Numbered from the stretch's first letter, positions 32,553-41,257 are shown. The stretch: 64,000 nt of DNA from VRUE01 sp963697915 (GCA_963697915.1 OY969103.1:1364001-1428000); one strand, 5' to 3'. The notes: generated by a model from the letters alone, not told the origin. Translations and numbers: made by a program.

Positions 32553-33233
32553 TCAGTCCTCCAGGAGGAAGTCGAATACGGCGTATCCGACCAGGAGGAA
32601 GATCAAATCGTATAGCCCGAGCACCGCCAGCCAGGTGCCGAAGCGCTCGTAACCGGGACCGCCCGCGGCGAGCAGCGGCTCGGCGGCGCCGGTGGTGGCG
32701 ATCGAGAGCGGCACGACGAGCGGCAAAAGGACGAGCGGGGTCAGCAGGTCGCGGGCGCGTGAGTTGACCGCCATCGAGGAGATCAGGGCGCCGGTGGCGG
32801 CGAGGCCGAGGTTGGCGAGCAGCAGCACCGCGGCGAGGGGTGGCAGTGCCGCGGGGGAGTCGAGGAAGAAGATCGCGAAGACCGGGACGACGACCAGCTC
32901 GAGCGCGCTCAGGTAGACGAGCAGCGCCGCCACCTTGGCCGCGAAGAGGGCGGTGCGGTCGATCGGGGCGAGCCGGATCGCGTCGAAGCCGCCCTCCTCG
33001 CGCTCGGCGACGAAGAGCCGGTTGATGCCGAGGATCGCGGCAAAGAGCAGCGTCGCCCAGAGCACGCCGGCGGCGAGGCTGCCGGAGAGCCCGGTGCGGT
33101 CGAGGCCGAAGCGGAAGATGACGAAGGTGGTGACGGCGAAGAGCGCCATCGCCGGCAGCGACTGCAGGGTGCGTAGCTCGGTGCGCAGGTCCTTGGCGAG
33201 GATCGCGGCGAACGCGTCCCGGGTCGGGGTCAC
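32553..33233 (-). CDS. ccmB: Heme exporter permease CcmB
   Basis: A 226-residue permease with six membrane helices. It begins with the usual amphipathic ILAKDLRTELRTLQSL and contains the conserved AERERGGFDAIRLAPIDRTAL-type loop, here AEREEGGFDAIRLAPIDR (about 88-105). It partners with the CcmA ATPase. It overlaps ccmA by 4 nt (ATGA). Confidence 0.92.
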   Translation of the reverse strand: MTPTRDAFAAILAKDLRTELRTLQSLPAMALFAVTTFVIFRFGLDRTGLSGSLAAGVLWATLLFAAILGINRLFVAEREEGGFDAIRLAPIDRTALFAAKVAALLVYLSALELVVVPVFAIFFLDSPAALPPLAAVLLLANLGLAATGALISSMAVNSRARDLLTPLVLLPLVVPLSIATTGAAEPLLAAGGPGYERFGTWLAVLGLYDLIFLLVGYAVFDFLLED

Positions 33234-33877
33234 GCGACCGCCACCCTGCCGCCGGCGCCGAGCCGCAGGACCTGGTCGGCATCGGGCAGCGCCCGCTCGG
33301 GGTCATGGGTGACGAGCACGCGGGTGCGCCCCGTCCCCGGCCCGATCAGCGCCCGCGCCAGCTCGCGCCCCTCGGCGTCGAGGTTGGAGTCGGGCTCGTC
33401 GAGCAGCAGCAGCTCGGGCTCGTGCAGGACGCAGCGGCAGATCGCCAACCGCTGCCGCATCCCGGCCGAGAGCTCGACCACGTGCTGGTCGGCGCGGCGC
33501 TCCATCCCGACCGCGGCTAGCAGCTCGCCGATCCGCGCCTCGGCCACGGGGCCGCGCAGCCCGTGCAGGCGGGCCTGGAAGCGCAGGTTCTCGCGGCCGC
33601 TGAGGTCGCGGTAGAGGAGTGGTTCGTGGCCGAGGTAGCCGATCCGGCCGCGCGCCTTCCAGGCCTCGCCGGGCAGCCGCGCGCCGAGCACGCGCACCTC
33701 GCCGCCGCCCGGGCGCAGCAGCGTCGCGAGGATCCGCAGCAGGGTCGTCTTGCCGGCCCCGTTCGGGCCCAGGACGACCAGCGACTCGCCGGCGGCGAGC
33801 TCGAAGCCGACCCCGTCGAGGGCGGTCCGTTCGCCGTACTCACGTCGCAATCCCTTCACCTCGATTGCCGTGCTCAC
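33230..33877 (-). CDS. ccmA: Heme exporter ATPase CcmA
   Basis: A 215-residue ABC ATPase: Walker A LGPNGAGKTTLLRIL (about 34-48), signature VELSAGMRQRLAICRC (about 131-146) and Walker B ELLLLDEPDSNLD (about 152-164), then the His switch in VTHDPERAL. With CcmB it powers release of holo-CcmE. It is the first gene of the leftward ccm-hem run, so the promoter should lie in the 134 bp before the divergent gene at 34012. Confidence 0.93.
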   Translation of the reverse strand: MSTAIEVKGLRREYGERTALDGVGFELAAGESLVVLGPNGAGKTTLLRILATLLRPGGGEVRVLGARLPGEAWKARGRIGYLGHEPLLYRDLSGRENLRFQARLHGLRGPVAEARIGELLAAVGMERRADQHVVELSAGMRQRLAICRCVLHEPELLLLDEPDSNLDAEGRELARALIGPGTGRTRVLVTHDPERALPDADQVLRLGAGGRVAVA

Positions 33878-33887
33878 GCGGGGATTC

Positions 33888-33922
33888 TCCTAGAGCTCCC
33901 CCCGGGCGGGGGGTTTCTAGGA
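33888..33922. repeat. Palindrome in the ccmA/surface-protein divergent region
   Basis: TCCTAGA (33888-33894) and TCTAGGA (33916-33922) flank CCCCCC/GGGGGG arms. It lies between two divergent starts, so it could be an operator as easily as a hairpin. Nothing further identifies it. Confidence 0.4.
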
Positions 33923-34011
33923 AATTTGGCTGCCGGCCGCCAATCGTTGACTAGGATCGCCGCTCGGGGCAATCGCCCAGAAGCGACTCGCATCTACTGA
34001 GGAGGGCGATT

Positions 34012-35685
34012 GTGCGCCGGCTGGTCTGGACCGCGTTGACCGCATCGATTCTGATCCTGGCCGCGCCGAGCGCCGCCCCAGCCGCGACCCCTTTCACGGC
34101 GGGGAGTGGCGCGGACCCGGGCGTCGCGGTTGGCTTCGACGGCAGCGCCCACGTGGTCTGGGTGACCGGCGGCTCGAACGCCCAGGTCGGCTACTGCCGC
34201 GTCAGTCCGGGGACCGAGTCCTGCGGTAAAACCGAGCTGCTCAACTTCCCCGGCGCGGGCGCGGCGAACTCGATCGGGCGGGCGACGGTGTCGGTGCCGG
34301 CGCCGAACAAAGTCGTGATCGTCGCGGGGTGCTGGAACTGCCCCGGCACCCCCTCGACCAGCAGCAGCAAGGCGTTCCGCTGGACCTCGACCGACAACGG
34401 GTCGATCTTTGTCGCGACCCAGATCGGGAGGGAATTCGATCTGCACGGGGCCGGCACCTGGATCGAGGACGCGAGCCTGTTCGTCGCCGCGAACAGCAAC
34501 AGCGTCATGGCGCAGACCCTGCCCTCGCTGGTCGGCGCCGCCACGCCGGTCGCCCCCGCCGGCTACTTCTACGACGGCGCGGTCGTGCGGCTGCCGGGGA
34601 CCGGGACCCTGGTCGGCGCGAGCAACGACCTGACCGAGATCGGCTACCGCGTCTTCGACGGCGCGCTGACCGCGGGAGCGATCAACAACCCGGGGAACTG
34701 GAGCCCGATCGGCGCGATCCCCGCCGGCGGCGCGACCGACGGCGAGTCGAGCCTCAACGCGGGCGGCAACGGCGTCTCGATCGTCTACAGGTCGGTCGCC
34801 GCCGGGACGACGCGGCTCGCGCTGCGGCATTTCGATCCGTCGACCGAGTCCTTCGGCGCGGCGCAGTTCATCCAGGGCGGCAACCCGATCGACGCCGGGC
34901 TCCAGCACCCCGACAGCTACCAGGACCTGACCGGACGCCTCCACGTGATCTGGCGCTCGCCGGGAAGCGGAGGCCTTCTGCGCTACCGCGCCGGCGAGGC
35001 GACCGGGGCCGGGTTCGGCGCCGTCGGCACCCTCGCCTCGGGGGAGAACTTCACCGACCCCGAAGTCGCGGTCGGCAACGAGACCGGTTTCGTCGTCTGG
35101 ACCCAGGGCGTCTCGGGCCCGGTGCGCGTGGTGCGCGTCGATCCGACCTACGACCTGCCGCCGGCTTCGCCGACTCCGTCGGCGCCGGGCGGCGACTCCG
35201 CGGCAGGCGCCGCGCCGGCGGTGACCGATCCCACGATCGGCGACCGCACGCTGCACCCCGGTGAGGGGACGACCTTCCGCTTCACCTCGAGCGTGGCCGG
35301 GCAGGCGGTGCTGACGATCGAGAAGCTGTTCAAGGGCCTGAAGGGCAAGCGCAAGGGGAAGAAGGCCTGCCTGCCGCAGACCAAGAAGAGGCTGCGGGCG
35401 CTGCGGCGCAAGGCGGCCAGCCCCGCTGCGTACCGGAAGCAGCTGAAGAAGCTCACCTGTCGCGCCTACGGGCGGATCGGCGAGATCCGCCAGCAGGTGA
35501 ACGCCGGCGTCAACACGATCGACTTCGACGGCCGCGTCGCGGGGCGCAAGCTCGGCAAGGGCAGCTACCGAGCGAACCTGGTGGTGACGGACTCGGCCGG
35601 CCGTGCCTCACGCACGGAGACCCTCCGCTTCAAGGTCGTCGGACCACAGAAGAAGAAGGGGAAGGGAAAGCCCGGGCGCGGCTGA
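34012..35685 (+). CDS. Secreted propeller-like surface protein with GRKL C-terminal domain
   Basis: A 557-residue exported protein with a signal peptide (ending SAAPAATPF). Residues about 28-375 form repeated strands with xDxxGxxHVVW-type blades (VGFDGSAHVVW, LTGRLHVIW), like a sialidase or NHL propeller. After a Pro/Ala linker comes a C-terminal domain (about 405-550) with FRFTSSVAGQAVLTIEKLFKG, two cysteines in a Lys/Arg-rich region, and GRVAGRKLGKGSYRANLVVT, ending in a basic tail (KKKGKGKPGRG). The C-terminal module resembles the recurrent terminal domain of Thermoleophilia secreted proteins (from memory). GTG start with an excellent AGGAGGG site 5 nt upstream. Function unknown. Confidence 0.82.
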   Translation: MRRLVWTALTASILILAAPSAAPAATPFTAGSGADPGVAVGFDGSAHVVWVTGGSNAQVGYCRVSPGTESCGKTELLNFPGAGAANSIGRATVSVPAPNKVVIVAGCWNCPGTPSTSSSKAFRWTSTDNGSIFVATQIGREFDLHGAGTWIEDASLFVAANSNSVMAQTLPSLVGAATPVAPAGYFYDGAVVRLPGTGTLVGASNDLTEIGYRVFDGALTAGAINNPGNWSPIGAIPAGGATDGESSLNAGGNGVSIVYRSVAAGTTRLALRHFDPSTESFGAAQFIQGGNPIDAGLQHPDSYQDLTGRLHVIWRSPGSGGLLRYRAGEATGAGFGAVGTLASGENFTDPEVAVGNETGFVVWTQGVSGPVRVVRVDPTYDLPPASPTPSAPGGDSAAGAAPAVTDPTIGDRTLHPGEGTTFRFTSSVAGQAVLTIEKLFKGLKGKRKGKKACLPQTKKRLRALRRKAASPAAYRKQLKKLTCRAYGRIGEIRQQVNAGVNTIDFDGRVAGRKLGKGSYRANLVVTDSAGRASRTETLRFKVVGPQKKKGKGKPGRG

Positions 35686-35703
35686 GCCCGGGCTCAGCCG
35701 CGC
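35676..35703. terminator. Perfect 28-nt palindrome containing both convergent stop codons
   Basis: GCGCGGCTGAGCCC joins directly to GGGCTCAGCCGCGC. The TGA of the gene at 34012 (35683-35685) and the TGA of the aldehyde dehydrogenase on the other strand (35694-35696) are symmetric within it. It probably serves as a bidirectional terminator, without T-runs. Confidence 0.65.
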
Positions 35704-37292
35704 TTCTTGCGCAAGGTGCGGGCGCCGACCGCGAGCAGTGGGCCGGCCCCTTCGCGCAGGGCCTTGGTCCGGGTCGCGCCCTTGCCGTAGAGCAGCTTCG
35801 CCGAGGCCCGCACCGCTTCCCCCATGGTGCGGTCGTAGGGGTGCCACCAGAAGTCACGGGTGAGGCCCGGCTCCCAGGAGTTCAGCTTGATGTTGACGCA
35901 CTCGTAGAAGCCGAATTTCGAGTGCGAGCGGCCGAGGCCGGAGTCCTTGACCCCGCCCCAGGAGCACTGGCAGGCGCCGTGGCTGAAGGAGTGGTCGTTG
36001 ACCCAGACCATTCCCGACTCGATCCGCCGCGCGACTCGTTCGCCCTTCTGGCGGTCCTTGGTCCAGACCGAGGCGCCGAGACCGAACTCGGAGTCGTTGG
36101 CGAGGTCGATCGCCTCCTGCTCGGAGTCGACGATCACGATCGGCAGCACCGGCCCGAAGATCTCCTCGCGCATGATCCGCATCTCGTGGGTGACCCCGGT
36201 CAGCACCGTGGGGGCGACGAACTTGCCCGGCAGGCCGGCGACCTCGGTCGGGCCGCCGCAGAGCTTGGTGGCGCCGGCGGCGACCGCGTCCTCGATCAGC
36301 TCGCCGACGATCTCGTACTGGCCCTCGGAGGTCATCGGCCCGATCTCGGTGTCCCACTCGAGCGGGTTGCCGAGCCGCAGCCGTTCCGCTTCGCGGGCGA
36401 CGCCGGCGACGAAGCGGTCGGCGACCTCGCGCATCACGTAGACGCGCTCGATCCCCGAGCAGGTCTGGCCGGCGTTGGCGAAGCCGCCCCAGACCGCCCC
36501 GGCGACCGCGTTGTCGAGGTCGGCGTCGGCGCAGACGATCATCGGGTCCTTGCCGCCGAGCTCGAGCACCGAGCCCTTGAGCCGCGCGGCGCAGACCTCG
36601 CCGACCTTGCGGCCAACCTCGACCGAGCCGGTGAAGAAGACCTTGCCGGCGCTCGAGCGCGCCAGGGCGTCGCCGATCGCGCCGCCGCCGTGGACGACGC
36701 GGACGAGGCCCTCGGGCAGGCCGCCCTTCTCGAAGACGCGGCGGATCGCCTCGCCCAGCAGCGGCGTCAGGCTGGCCGGCTTCAGCACCACGCCGTTGCC
36801 GGCCATCAGCGCGATCGCGACCTCGCCGAAGGGGATCGACCAGGGGTAGTTCCAGGGCGCGATCACCCCGACCACCCCGATCGGCTCGTAGCTGAAGCGC
36901 GATTTCTTGCTCGCCAGGAAGGCCTGCGACATCCGCACCTTCTCGTCGGCGAGGATCTTCGGCCCGGCCTTGGCGCACCAGTGCAGGGCGTCGACCGTCG
37001 GCAAAAGCTCCATCGTGTAGGCCTCGGCGCGCGGCTTGCCCTGCTCGTTGACCAGCAGCTCGGCGATCTCGTCGATCTCGTCGAGCAGCACGGCGGCGGC
37101 ACGGCGCATGTAGGTGCCGCGGTCGCGCGGGGTCAGCTCCGCCCAGGCCGGCTGCACGCGGGCGACGTCGTCGACGACACCCTGCACCTGCTCGGGCGTG
37201 ATCGTCGCCACCGAGCCGACCAGCTCGCCGGTGGCGGGGTTGAAGCTCTCGAGAGTGGACTGGGTCGCGGGGCTCTGCGTGGCGGTCGTCAT
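35694..37292 (-). CDS. NAD(P)-dependent aldehyde dehydrogenase
   Basis: A 532-residue ALDH-superfamily enzyme oxidising an aldehyde to an acid. Visible: GVVGVIAPWNYPWSIPFGEV (cofactor domain), FFTGSVEVGRKVGE, catalytic Glu in LELGGKDPMIVCADADLDNA and nucleophilic Cys in FANAGQTCSGIERVYV (about 272-287). The C-terminus carries about 50 extra residues (FWWHPYDRTMGEAVRASAKL and a basic end), a feature of the long SSADH-like ALDHs of actinobacteria such as succinic semialdehyde dehydrogenase types. The substrate is unknown. A TetR gene lies directly upstream on the same strand and may control it. Confidence 0.9.
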   Translation of the reverse strand: MTTATQSPATQSTLESFNPATGELVGSVATITPEQVQGVVDDVARVQPAWAELTPRDRGTYMRRAAAVLLDEIDEIAELLVNEQGKPRAEAYTMELLPTVDALHWCAKAGPKILADEKVRMSQAFLASKKSRFSYEPIGVVGVIAPWNYPWSIPFGEVAIALMAGNGVVLKPASLTPLLGEAIRRVFEKGGLPEGLVRVVHGGGAIGDALARSSAGKVFFTGSVEVGRKVGEVCAARLKGSVLELGGKDPMIVCADADLDNAVAGAVWGGFANAGQTCSGIERVYVMREVADRFVAGVAREAERLRLGNPLEWDTEIGPMTSEGQYEIVGELIEDAVAAGATKLCGGPTEVAGLPGKFVAPTVLTGVTHEMRIMREEIFGPVLPIVIVDSEQEAIDLANDSEFGLGASVWTKDRQKGERVARRIESGMVWVNDHSFSHGACQCSWGGVKDSGLGRSHSKFGFYECVNIKLNSWEPGLTRDFWWHPYDRTMGEAVRASAKLLYGKGATRTKALREGAGPLLAVGARTLRKKRG

Positions 37293-37306
37293 GCGCCAAT
37301 TCTAGG

Positions 37307-37353
37307 TCGATGGGCCTGCGACGTCGACTATTCCGACGTTGTAGGCCCATCGA
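37307..37353. repeat. 47-bp palindrome at the TetR 3' end, upstream of the aldehyde dehydrogenase
   Basis: Arms 37307-37326 (TCGATGGGCCTGCGACGTCG) and 37334-37353 (CGACGTTGTAGGCCCATCGA) pair with two mismatches around a 7-nt loop. The right arm encodes the final residues of the TetR protein (VDGPTTSE) and its stop. The left arm sits 14 nt before the ALDH start, so it could also be an operator or attenuator. Confidence 0.65.
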
Positions 37354-37999
37354 CGGAGCGCGCGTGGGCGATCCGGGCGGCGCTCTCCGCGGTGGCGACG
37401 AAGAGCGCCACGCAGTCGTCGATCAGGTCCTCGCGCTCGATCTCGATTTCCCCCTGCAACCAGGTGATCAGCAGCTCGGCGAGGCCGCCGGTCAGCAGCC
37501 TGGCGGTGAGCTCGACCAGCGGGTCCTCGCTGGCCGGGGGCGCGTAGGAGGCGCGTGCCTGCGCAGCGATCAGCTGCGCGAAGACGTTCATCGTCCCCAG
37601 GCGACGTTCCAGCAGGGCCTCGCTGCCTAGTGCCTCGATGAAGGTGACGCGGGCTTTGCGCGGGTCGTCGGTCAGCACCCGCACGAAGGTGTCGATCGCG
37701 GCGCGCGCCTTCGCTTCCGCGGTGTCGGGGGCGGCGGCGACGGCGGCGACGACTCGGGCGGTCGCCTCCTCGACGACCTCGTCGAAGACGGCGACGGCGA
37801 GAGCGTCGAGGTCCTCGAAGCTCTCGTAGAAGAAGCGCGAGGTGAGCTTGGCGCGGGCGCAGACGCCGCGCACGGTGGTCGCCGACCAGCCCTCGGTGCC
37901 CATCAGGTCGAGGCCCGCCGCGAGCAGCTGGCTGCGCCGTTCGGCGCGTCGCTGCTCGGCGGACTGCCCTCCGTATACGCCGGTGGCCGCTCTGCTCAC
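37328..37999 (-). CDS. TetR-family transcriptional regulator
   Basis: A 223-residue regulator with an N-terminal helix-turn-helix (QLLAAGLDLMGTEGWSATTV, RGVCARAKLTSRFFYESFED, about 28-70) and a helical ligand/dimer domain. GTG at 37999 (VSRAATGVYGGQSAEQRRAE) is chosen; an ATG at 38035 would place the start inside the divergent AT-rich palindrome. It is divergent from the DUF2236 gene at 38089 and lies upstream of the ALDH gene on its own strand; either or both may be targets. The last eight residues come from a palindromic element. Confidence 0.85.
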   Translation of the reverse strand: MSRAATGVYGGQSAEQRRAERRSQLLAAGLDLMGTEGWSATTVRGVCARAKLTSRFFYESFEDLDALAVAVFDEVVEEATARVVAAVAAAPDTAEAKARAAIDTFVRVLTDDPRKARVTFIEALGSEALLERRLGTMNVFAQLIAAQARASYAPPASEDPLVELTARLLTGGLAELLITWLQGEIEIEREDLIDDCVALFVATAESAARIAHARSVDGPTTSE

Positions 38000-38012
38000 C
38001 GCACGATTGTCG

Positions 38013-38042
38013 CACTCATATATAGGCAACTGCATATAAGTG
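38013..38042. promoter_or_regulatory. Candidate TetR operator in the divergent region
   Basis: CACTCATAT (38013-38021) and ATATAAGTG (38034-38042) are 9-bp half-sites with one mismatch and a 12-nt spacer. It is AT-rich in a GC-rich genome and lies between the TetR start (37999) and the DUF2236 gene (38089). Position and symmetry are typical of autoregulatory TetR sites. Confidence 0.5.
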
Positions 38043-38088
38043 GCCTGGCGAGGCAGCCGGTTTCCCGATTACCATTCCGGATACGGCT

Positions 38089-39312
38089 ATGTCCTCTTTG
38101 CCCACGCTTTCCGAGAAGCTGACCGGCCAGATCGATGCCGCCAAGGTCGATCACGACGCCGGGATCGTCGACCGGCTGGCGCAGGGGCTGTTCGAAGGGG
38201 ACCTGCTCGCCGACCGCCTGGTCGCCGTCTTCAAGGAACTGCCGGGCGGCGCCGGCTGGCGGATGCTCGACGAAGCGCTCGAGTACGGGCCGGAGATGGT
38301 CAAGGACGCGCCGCCGGAGCTGGCCGAGCTGCTCGCCCCGGCGACCGAGCCACCCGAGTGGATCGACCTCAACCTGGTCGACGCCGGCGCCCTCGCCTAC
38401 TGGCGCGGGGGCGGTTTCAACCTCGGCCTGGCGCTGACCTGCGGCTCGCTCGCCTACGGCTACCAGAGCGCCCGCCTGACCCGGCCGCTGGCGGCCACCG
38501 GCCGGCTCGAGAAGATGGCGCCGCGGCGCCTGCAGGAGACCTCGCACTGGTTCGCGGTCGCGACCCCGCCTGGCGCCCTACGCCCCGGCGCCGAGGGCCT
38601 GCGGGCGACGATCCGGCTGCGCCTCGTCCACGCCTTGGTCCGCGCCCACCTGCTCGAGACGCCCGACTGGGACCTCGCCGAGTGGGGGGTGCCGATCAGC
38701 GCCAGCGACTCCCTGGTGACCGCGATCGGCGGCTTCATGACCAAGCCGTTGCGCGCGCTGGAAGACCTCGGCATGCGCTTCTCACCCGCGGAGCTCGAGG
38801 CGATGACCCACCAGTGGGCCTGGGTGGCGCTGCTGATGGGTGTGCCGAAGCGGCTGATCCCGCGCTCCTACGCGGAGGCGGCGGCGACCCTGGACGCGGC
38901 GGTGGCGCTCGACGACGGCCCCAACGAGGACTCGCCGAAGCTGATGCAGGCGCTGCTCTACCACGGGGTCCAGTTCCCCTTCGAAAGCCGCTTGCCGCGG
39001 CTCGCGCAGCGCCCGGCGCGGGCGCTGAAGGCGCGCTACATCGGCGGCTTCGCGCGGCGCTGGATGGACGACGAGATGGCCGACCGCCTTGGCGTGCCGA
39101 AGACGCCGCTGACCCGGCTGGCGCCGCTGATGCGCCCTCTCACCCTGACCCGCGAGCTGGCCCGCGCCAGCAACCTGCTCGGCTCCGACGAGCGCATCGT
39201 CCGCCTCGAGCTGGCGCTGATGGCCTGGGCCTCACCCGCCCGCAGGCTGAAAGCGGAGACGATCGACCCCCGACAGGCGGCGCACGAACCGGTGCTGCCG
39301 GCGGCCGCCTGA
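38089..39312 (+). CDS. DUF2236 (MpaB/Lcp-like) protein, copy 1
   Basis: A 407-residue protein of the DUF2236 superfamily, which includes the b-type heme oxygenase latex-clearing protein (Lcp) and the fungal oxygenase MpaB. The characteristic helix ATIRLRLVHALVRAHL carries H181, which matches the axial heme ligand region of Lcp, and it is followed by WGVPISASDSLVTAIGGFM. The N-terminal 90 residues are a DxLxxGLFEGD-type helical region. Substrate unknown. The upstream TCCGGATAC box ends 4 nt before the ATG, as it does for copy 2. It is divergent from a TetR gene and followed after 40 bp by its paralogue. Confidence 0.82.
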   Translation: MSSLPTLSEKLTGQIDAAKVDHDAGIVDRLAQGLFEGDLLADRLVAVFKELPGGAGWRMLDEALEYGPEMVKDAPPELAELLAPATEPPEWIDLNLVDAGALAYWRGGGFNLGLALTCGSLAYGYQSARLTRPLAATGRLEKMAPRRLQETSHWFAVATPPGALRPGAEGLRATIRLRLVHALVRAHLLETPDWDLAEWGVPISASDSLVTAIGGFMTKPLRALEDLGMRFSPAELEAMTHQWAWVALLMGVPKRLIPRSYAEAAATLDAAVALDDGPNEDSPKLMQALLYHGVQFPFESRLPRLAQRPARALKARYIGGFARRWMDDEMADRLGVPKTPLTRLAPLMRPLTLTRELARASNLLGSDERIVRLELALMAWASPARRLKAETIDPRQAAHEPVLPAAA

Positions 39313-39352
39313 CGGGGTTCGCGGCGTTTCGTACTAGAATCCGGATACAAGC

Positions 39353-40582
39353 ATGTCCTCTTTTCCTCCGGATATCTCAGATCAGCTGGCGCAGCGCGCC
39401 ACGCGGGTCAAGGGTGAGCACGCCCCCGAGGTCGTCGACAACATCGTGCGCGGCGCCTTCGAAGGCGACCCGATCGCCGACCGGCTCGTCGACGCCTTCA
39501 AGGAGATGCCCGGCGGAACCGGCTGGAAGATGCTCGACCAGGCGCTCGAGCAGGGGCCCGACCGGGTCAAAGACGCGCCGCCCGAGCTGGCCGAGCTGCT
39601 CGCCCCGGCGATCACGCCGCCCGAGTGGGTCGACCTCGACCTCGCCGACGCCGGCGCCAACGCCTACTGGCGCAGCGGCGGCCTCAACCTCGGCCTGGCC
39701 CTGATCTGCGGCTCGCTCGCCTACGGCTACAAGAGCGCCCGCCTCACCCGCCCGCTCGCGGCCACCGGGCGGCTCGAGAAGATGGCGCCGCGGCGGATCC
39801 AGGAGACCTCGCGCTGGGTCGCCGTGGCGACCAAGCCGGGCGCCCTGCGCCCCGGCGCCGAGGGCATCAAGGCGACGATACGGCTGCGCATGGTCCACGC
39901 CCTGGTCCGCCGCCACCTGGCCGCCGACCCCACGTGGAACCGGCCCGACTGGGGCACGCCGATCAGCGCCGCCGACTCGCTGGTCACTGGCATCGGCGGC
40001 TTCATGACGATCCCGATCGAGGCGCTGCGCGACCTCGGCGTGCGCTTCTCGCCGGCCGAGCTCGAGGCGATGACCCACCAGTGGACCTGGATCGCCTCGC
40101 TGATGGGCACCCCCGACTACCTGATCCCGCGCACCTACCGCGAGGCGCAGGAGACGATGGCGGCCGCCCTGGCGCTCGACGACCCGCCCCTCGAGGAGGG
40201 GCCGCAGCTGATGAAAGCGCTGCTCTACTACGGGGTCGAGTTCCCGCTCGAAGACAAGCTGCCGGGGCTGCTGAAGAAACCGATGCAGGAGTTCAAGGCG
40301 CGCTACATCGGCGGCTTCGCGCGGCGCTGGATGGATGAGGAGATGGCCGACTTCCTCGGCGTCCCGCGCACCCGCGTGGCGCAGATGGCGCTGTTCTTCC
40401 TGCGGCCGTTGACGCTCTTCAAGGAAGTCGCCCGCGCCCTCAACCTGCTCGGCTCCGACGAACGCATCGCCCAGATGGAGCTGGCCTTCGTCGAGAAAGT
40501 CTCCGCCGCGCGCTTCGGCCCGGTCGAGACGATCGCCCCGCAGCAGGCGGACGACGAGCCGGTCCTCTCCGCCGCGGCCTAG
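39353..40582 (+). CDS. DUF2236 (MpaB/Lcp-like) protein, copy 2
   Basis: A 409-residue tandem paralogue of the preceding gene, alike over its whole length (by eye roughly two thirds identical). The motif ATIRLRMVHALVRRHL holds H182, and WGTPISAADSLVTGIGGFM is conserved. The first codons (MSSFPPDISDQ) and the box TCCGGATAC before the start are retained from the duplication. It is probably co-transcribed with copy 1 and convergent with the second TetR gene. Confidence 0.82.
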   Translation: MSSFPPDISDQLAQRATRVKGEHAPEVVDNIVRGAFEGDPIADRLVDAFKEMPGGTGWKMLDQALEQGPDRVKDAPPELAELLAPAITPPEWVDLDLADAGANAYWRSGGLNLGLALICGSLAYGYKSARLTRPLAATGRLEKMAPRRIQETSRWVAVATKPGALRPGAEGIKATIRLRMVHALVRRHLAADPTWNRPDWGTPISAADSLVTGIGGFMTIPIEALRDLGVRFSPAELEAMTHQWTWIASLMGTPDYLIPRTYREAQETMAAALALDDPPLEEGPQLMKALLYYGVEFPLEDKLPGLLKKPMQEFKARYIGGFARRWMDEEMADFLGVPRTRVAQMALFFLRPLTLFKEVARALNLLGSDERIAQMELAFVEKVSAARFGPVETIAPQQADDEPVLSAAA

Positions 40583-40603
40583 ATCGCGCCTCGGCGCCGG
40601 TCG

Positions 40604-41239
40604 TCAGCTGGCCAGGATCGGCGCCAGCATCCGCCGTGCCACCCGCTTAACCTGCTCCTCGTCGTCGAGCGGCAGGACGCTCTCCGGGATCAGCACGAAG
40701 CTGAAGGCGAGGCGGACGAGCAGCTCGGCGGCCTCTTCGACCTCGAGCGGGCCGAGCACACCGGCCTGCTGGGAGTCGCGCAGGCGCTGCGCCAGGTAAC
40801 CGCGGGCGAGGCCGAACAGCGCCCCGCCGTCCTCGGTGAGGGCGCTGAGGACGGCCTCCGGCTCGAGCCGCCCGAGGCGGCTGAGCAGCGGGTGCTCGCG
40901 GGCGAGGCGGAGGCTGGTGGCGAAGCCGGCCGCGACCTGCTCCTCGATTGGCGCGTCGGCGCTCGCGGCGGCGTCGAGCTCGACCAGGCAGCGACGACCC
41001 TCGCGGGCGCCGAGCACGGCGACCAGGGCCCCCTTGTCGCCGAAGCGGCGGTAGACGGTCATCCGCCCGACCCGCGCGCGGCGGGCGACCGCGTCCATGG
41101 TCAGGTTGCCGACGCCGGAGGCGGCGGCGAGCTCGAGCGCGGCGTCGAGGATGCGCTCGCTGACCGCGTCGTCGGGGACCTCGACCTCGGGACCGACCGC
41201 GTTGGTCAGCAGGGTTAGCGGCTCGACCGCCATCGCCAT
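40604..41239 (-). CDS. TetR-family transcriptional regulator
   Basis: A 211-residue regulator: helix-turn-helix in ERILDAALELAAASGVGNLT and DAVARRARVGRMTVYRRFGDKGAL (about 28-72), then a TetR C-terminal domain. ATG at 41239 or 41233. It starts 18 nt after the stop of the DUF2236 gene at 41258, so it is likely the second gene of that operon. It probably regulates this operon or the tandem DUF2236 pair that converges on it. Confidence 0.88.
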   Translation of the reverse strand: MAMAVEPLTLLTNAVGPEVEVPDDAVSERILDAALELAAASGVGNLTMDAVARRARVGRMTVYRRFGDKGALVAVLGAREGRRCLVELDAAASADAPIEEQVAAGFATSLRLAREHPLLSRLGRLEPEAVLSALTEDGGALFGLARGYLAQRLRDSQQAGVLGPLEVEEAAELLVRLAFSFVLIPESVLPLDDEEQVKRVARRMLAPILAS

Positions 41240-41257
41240 GAGCTTAGAGCCCGTCCC

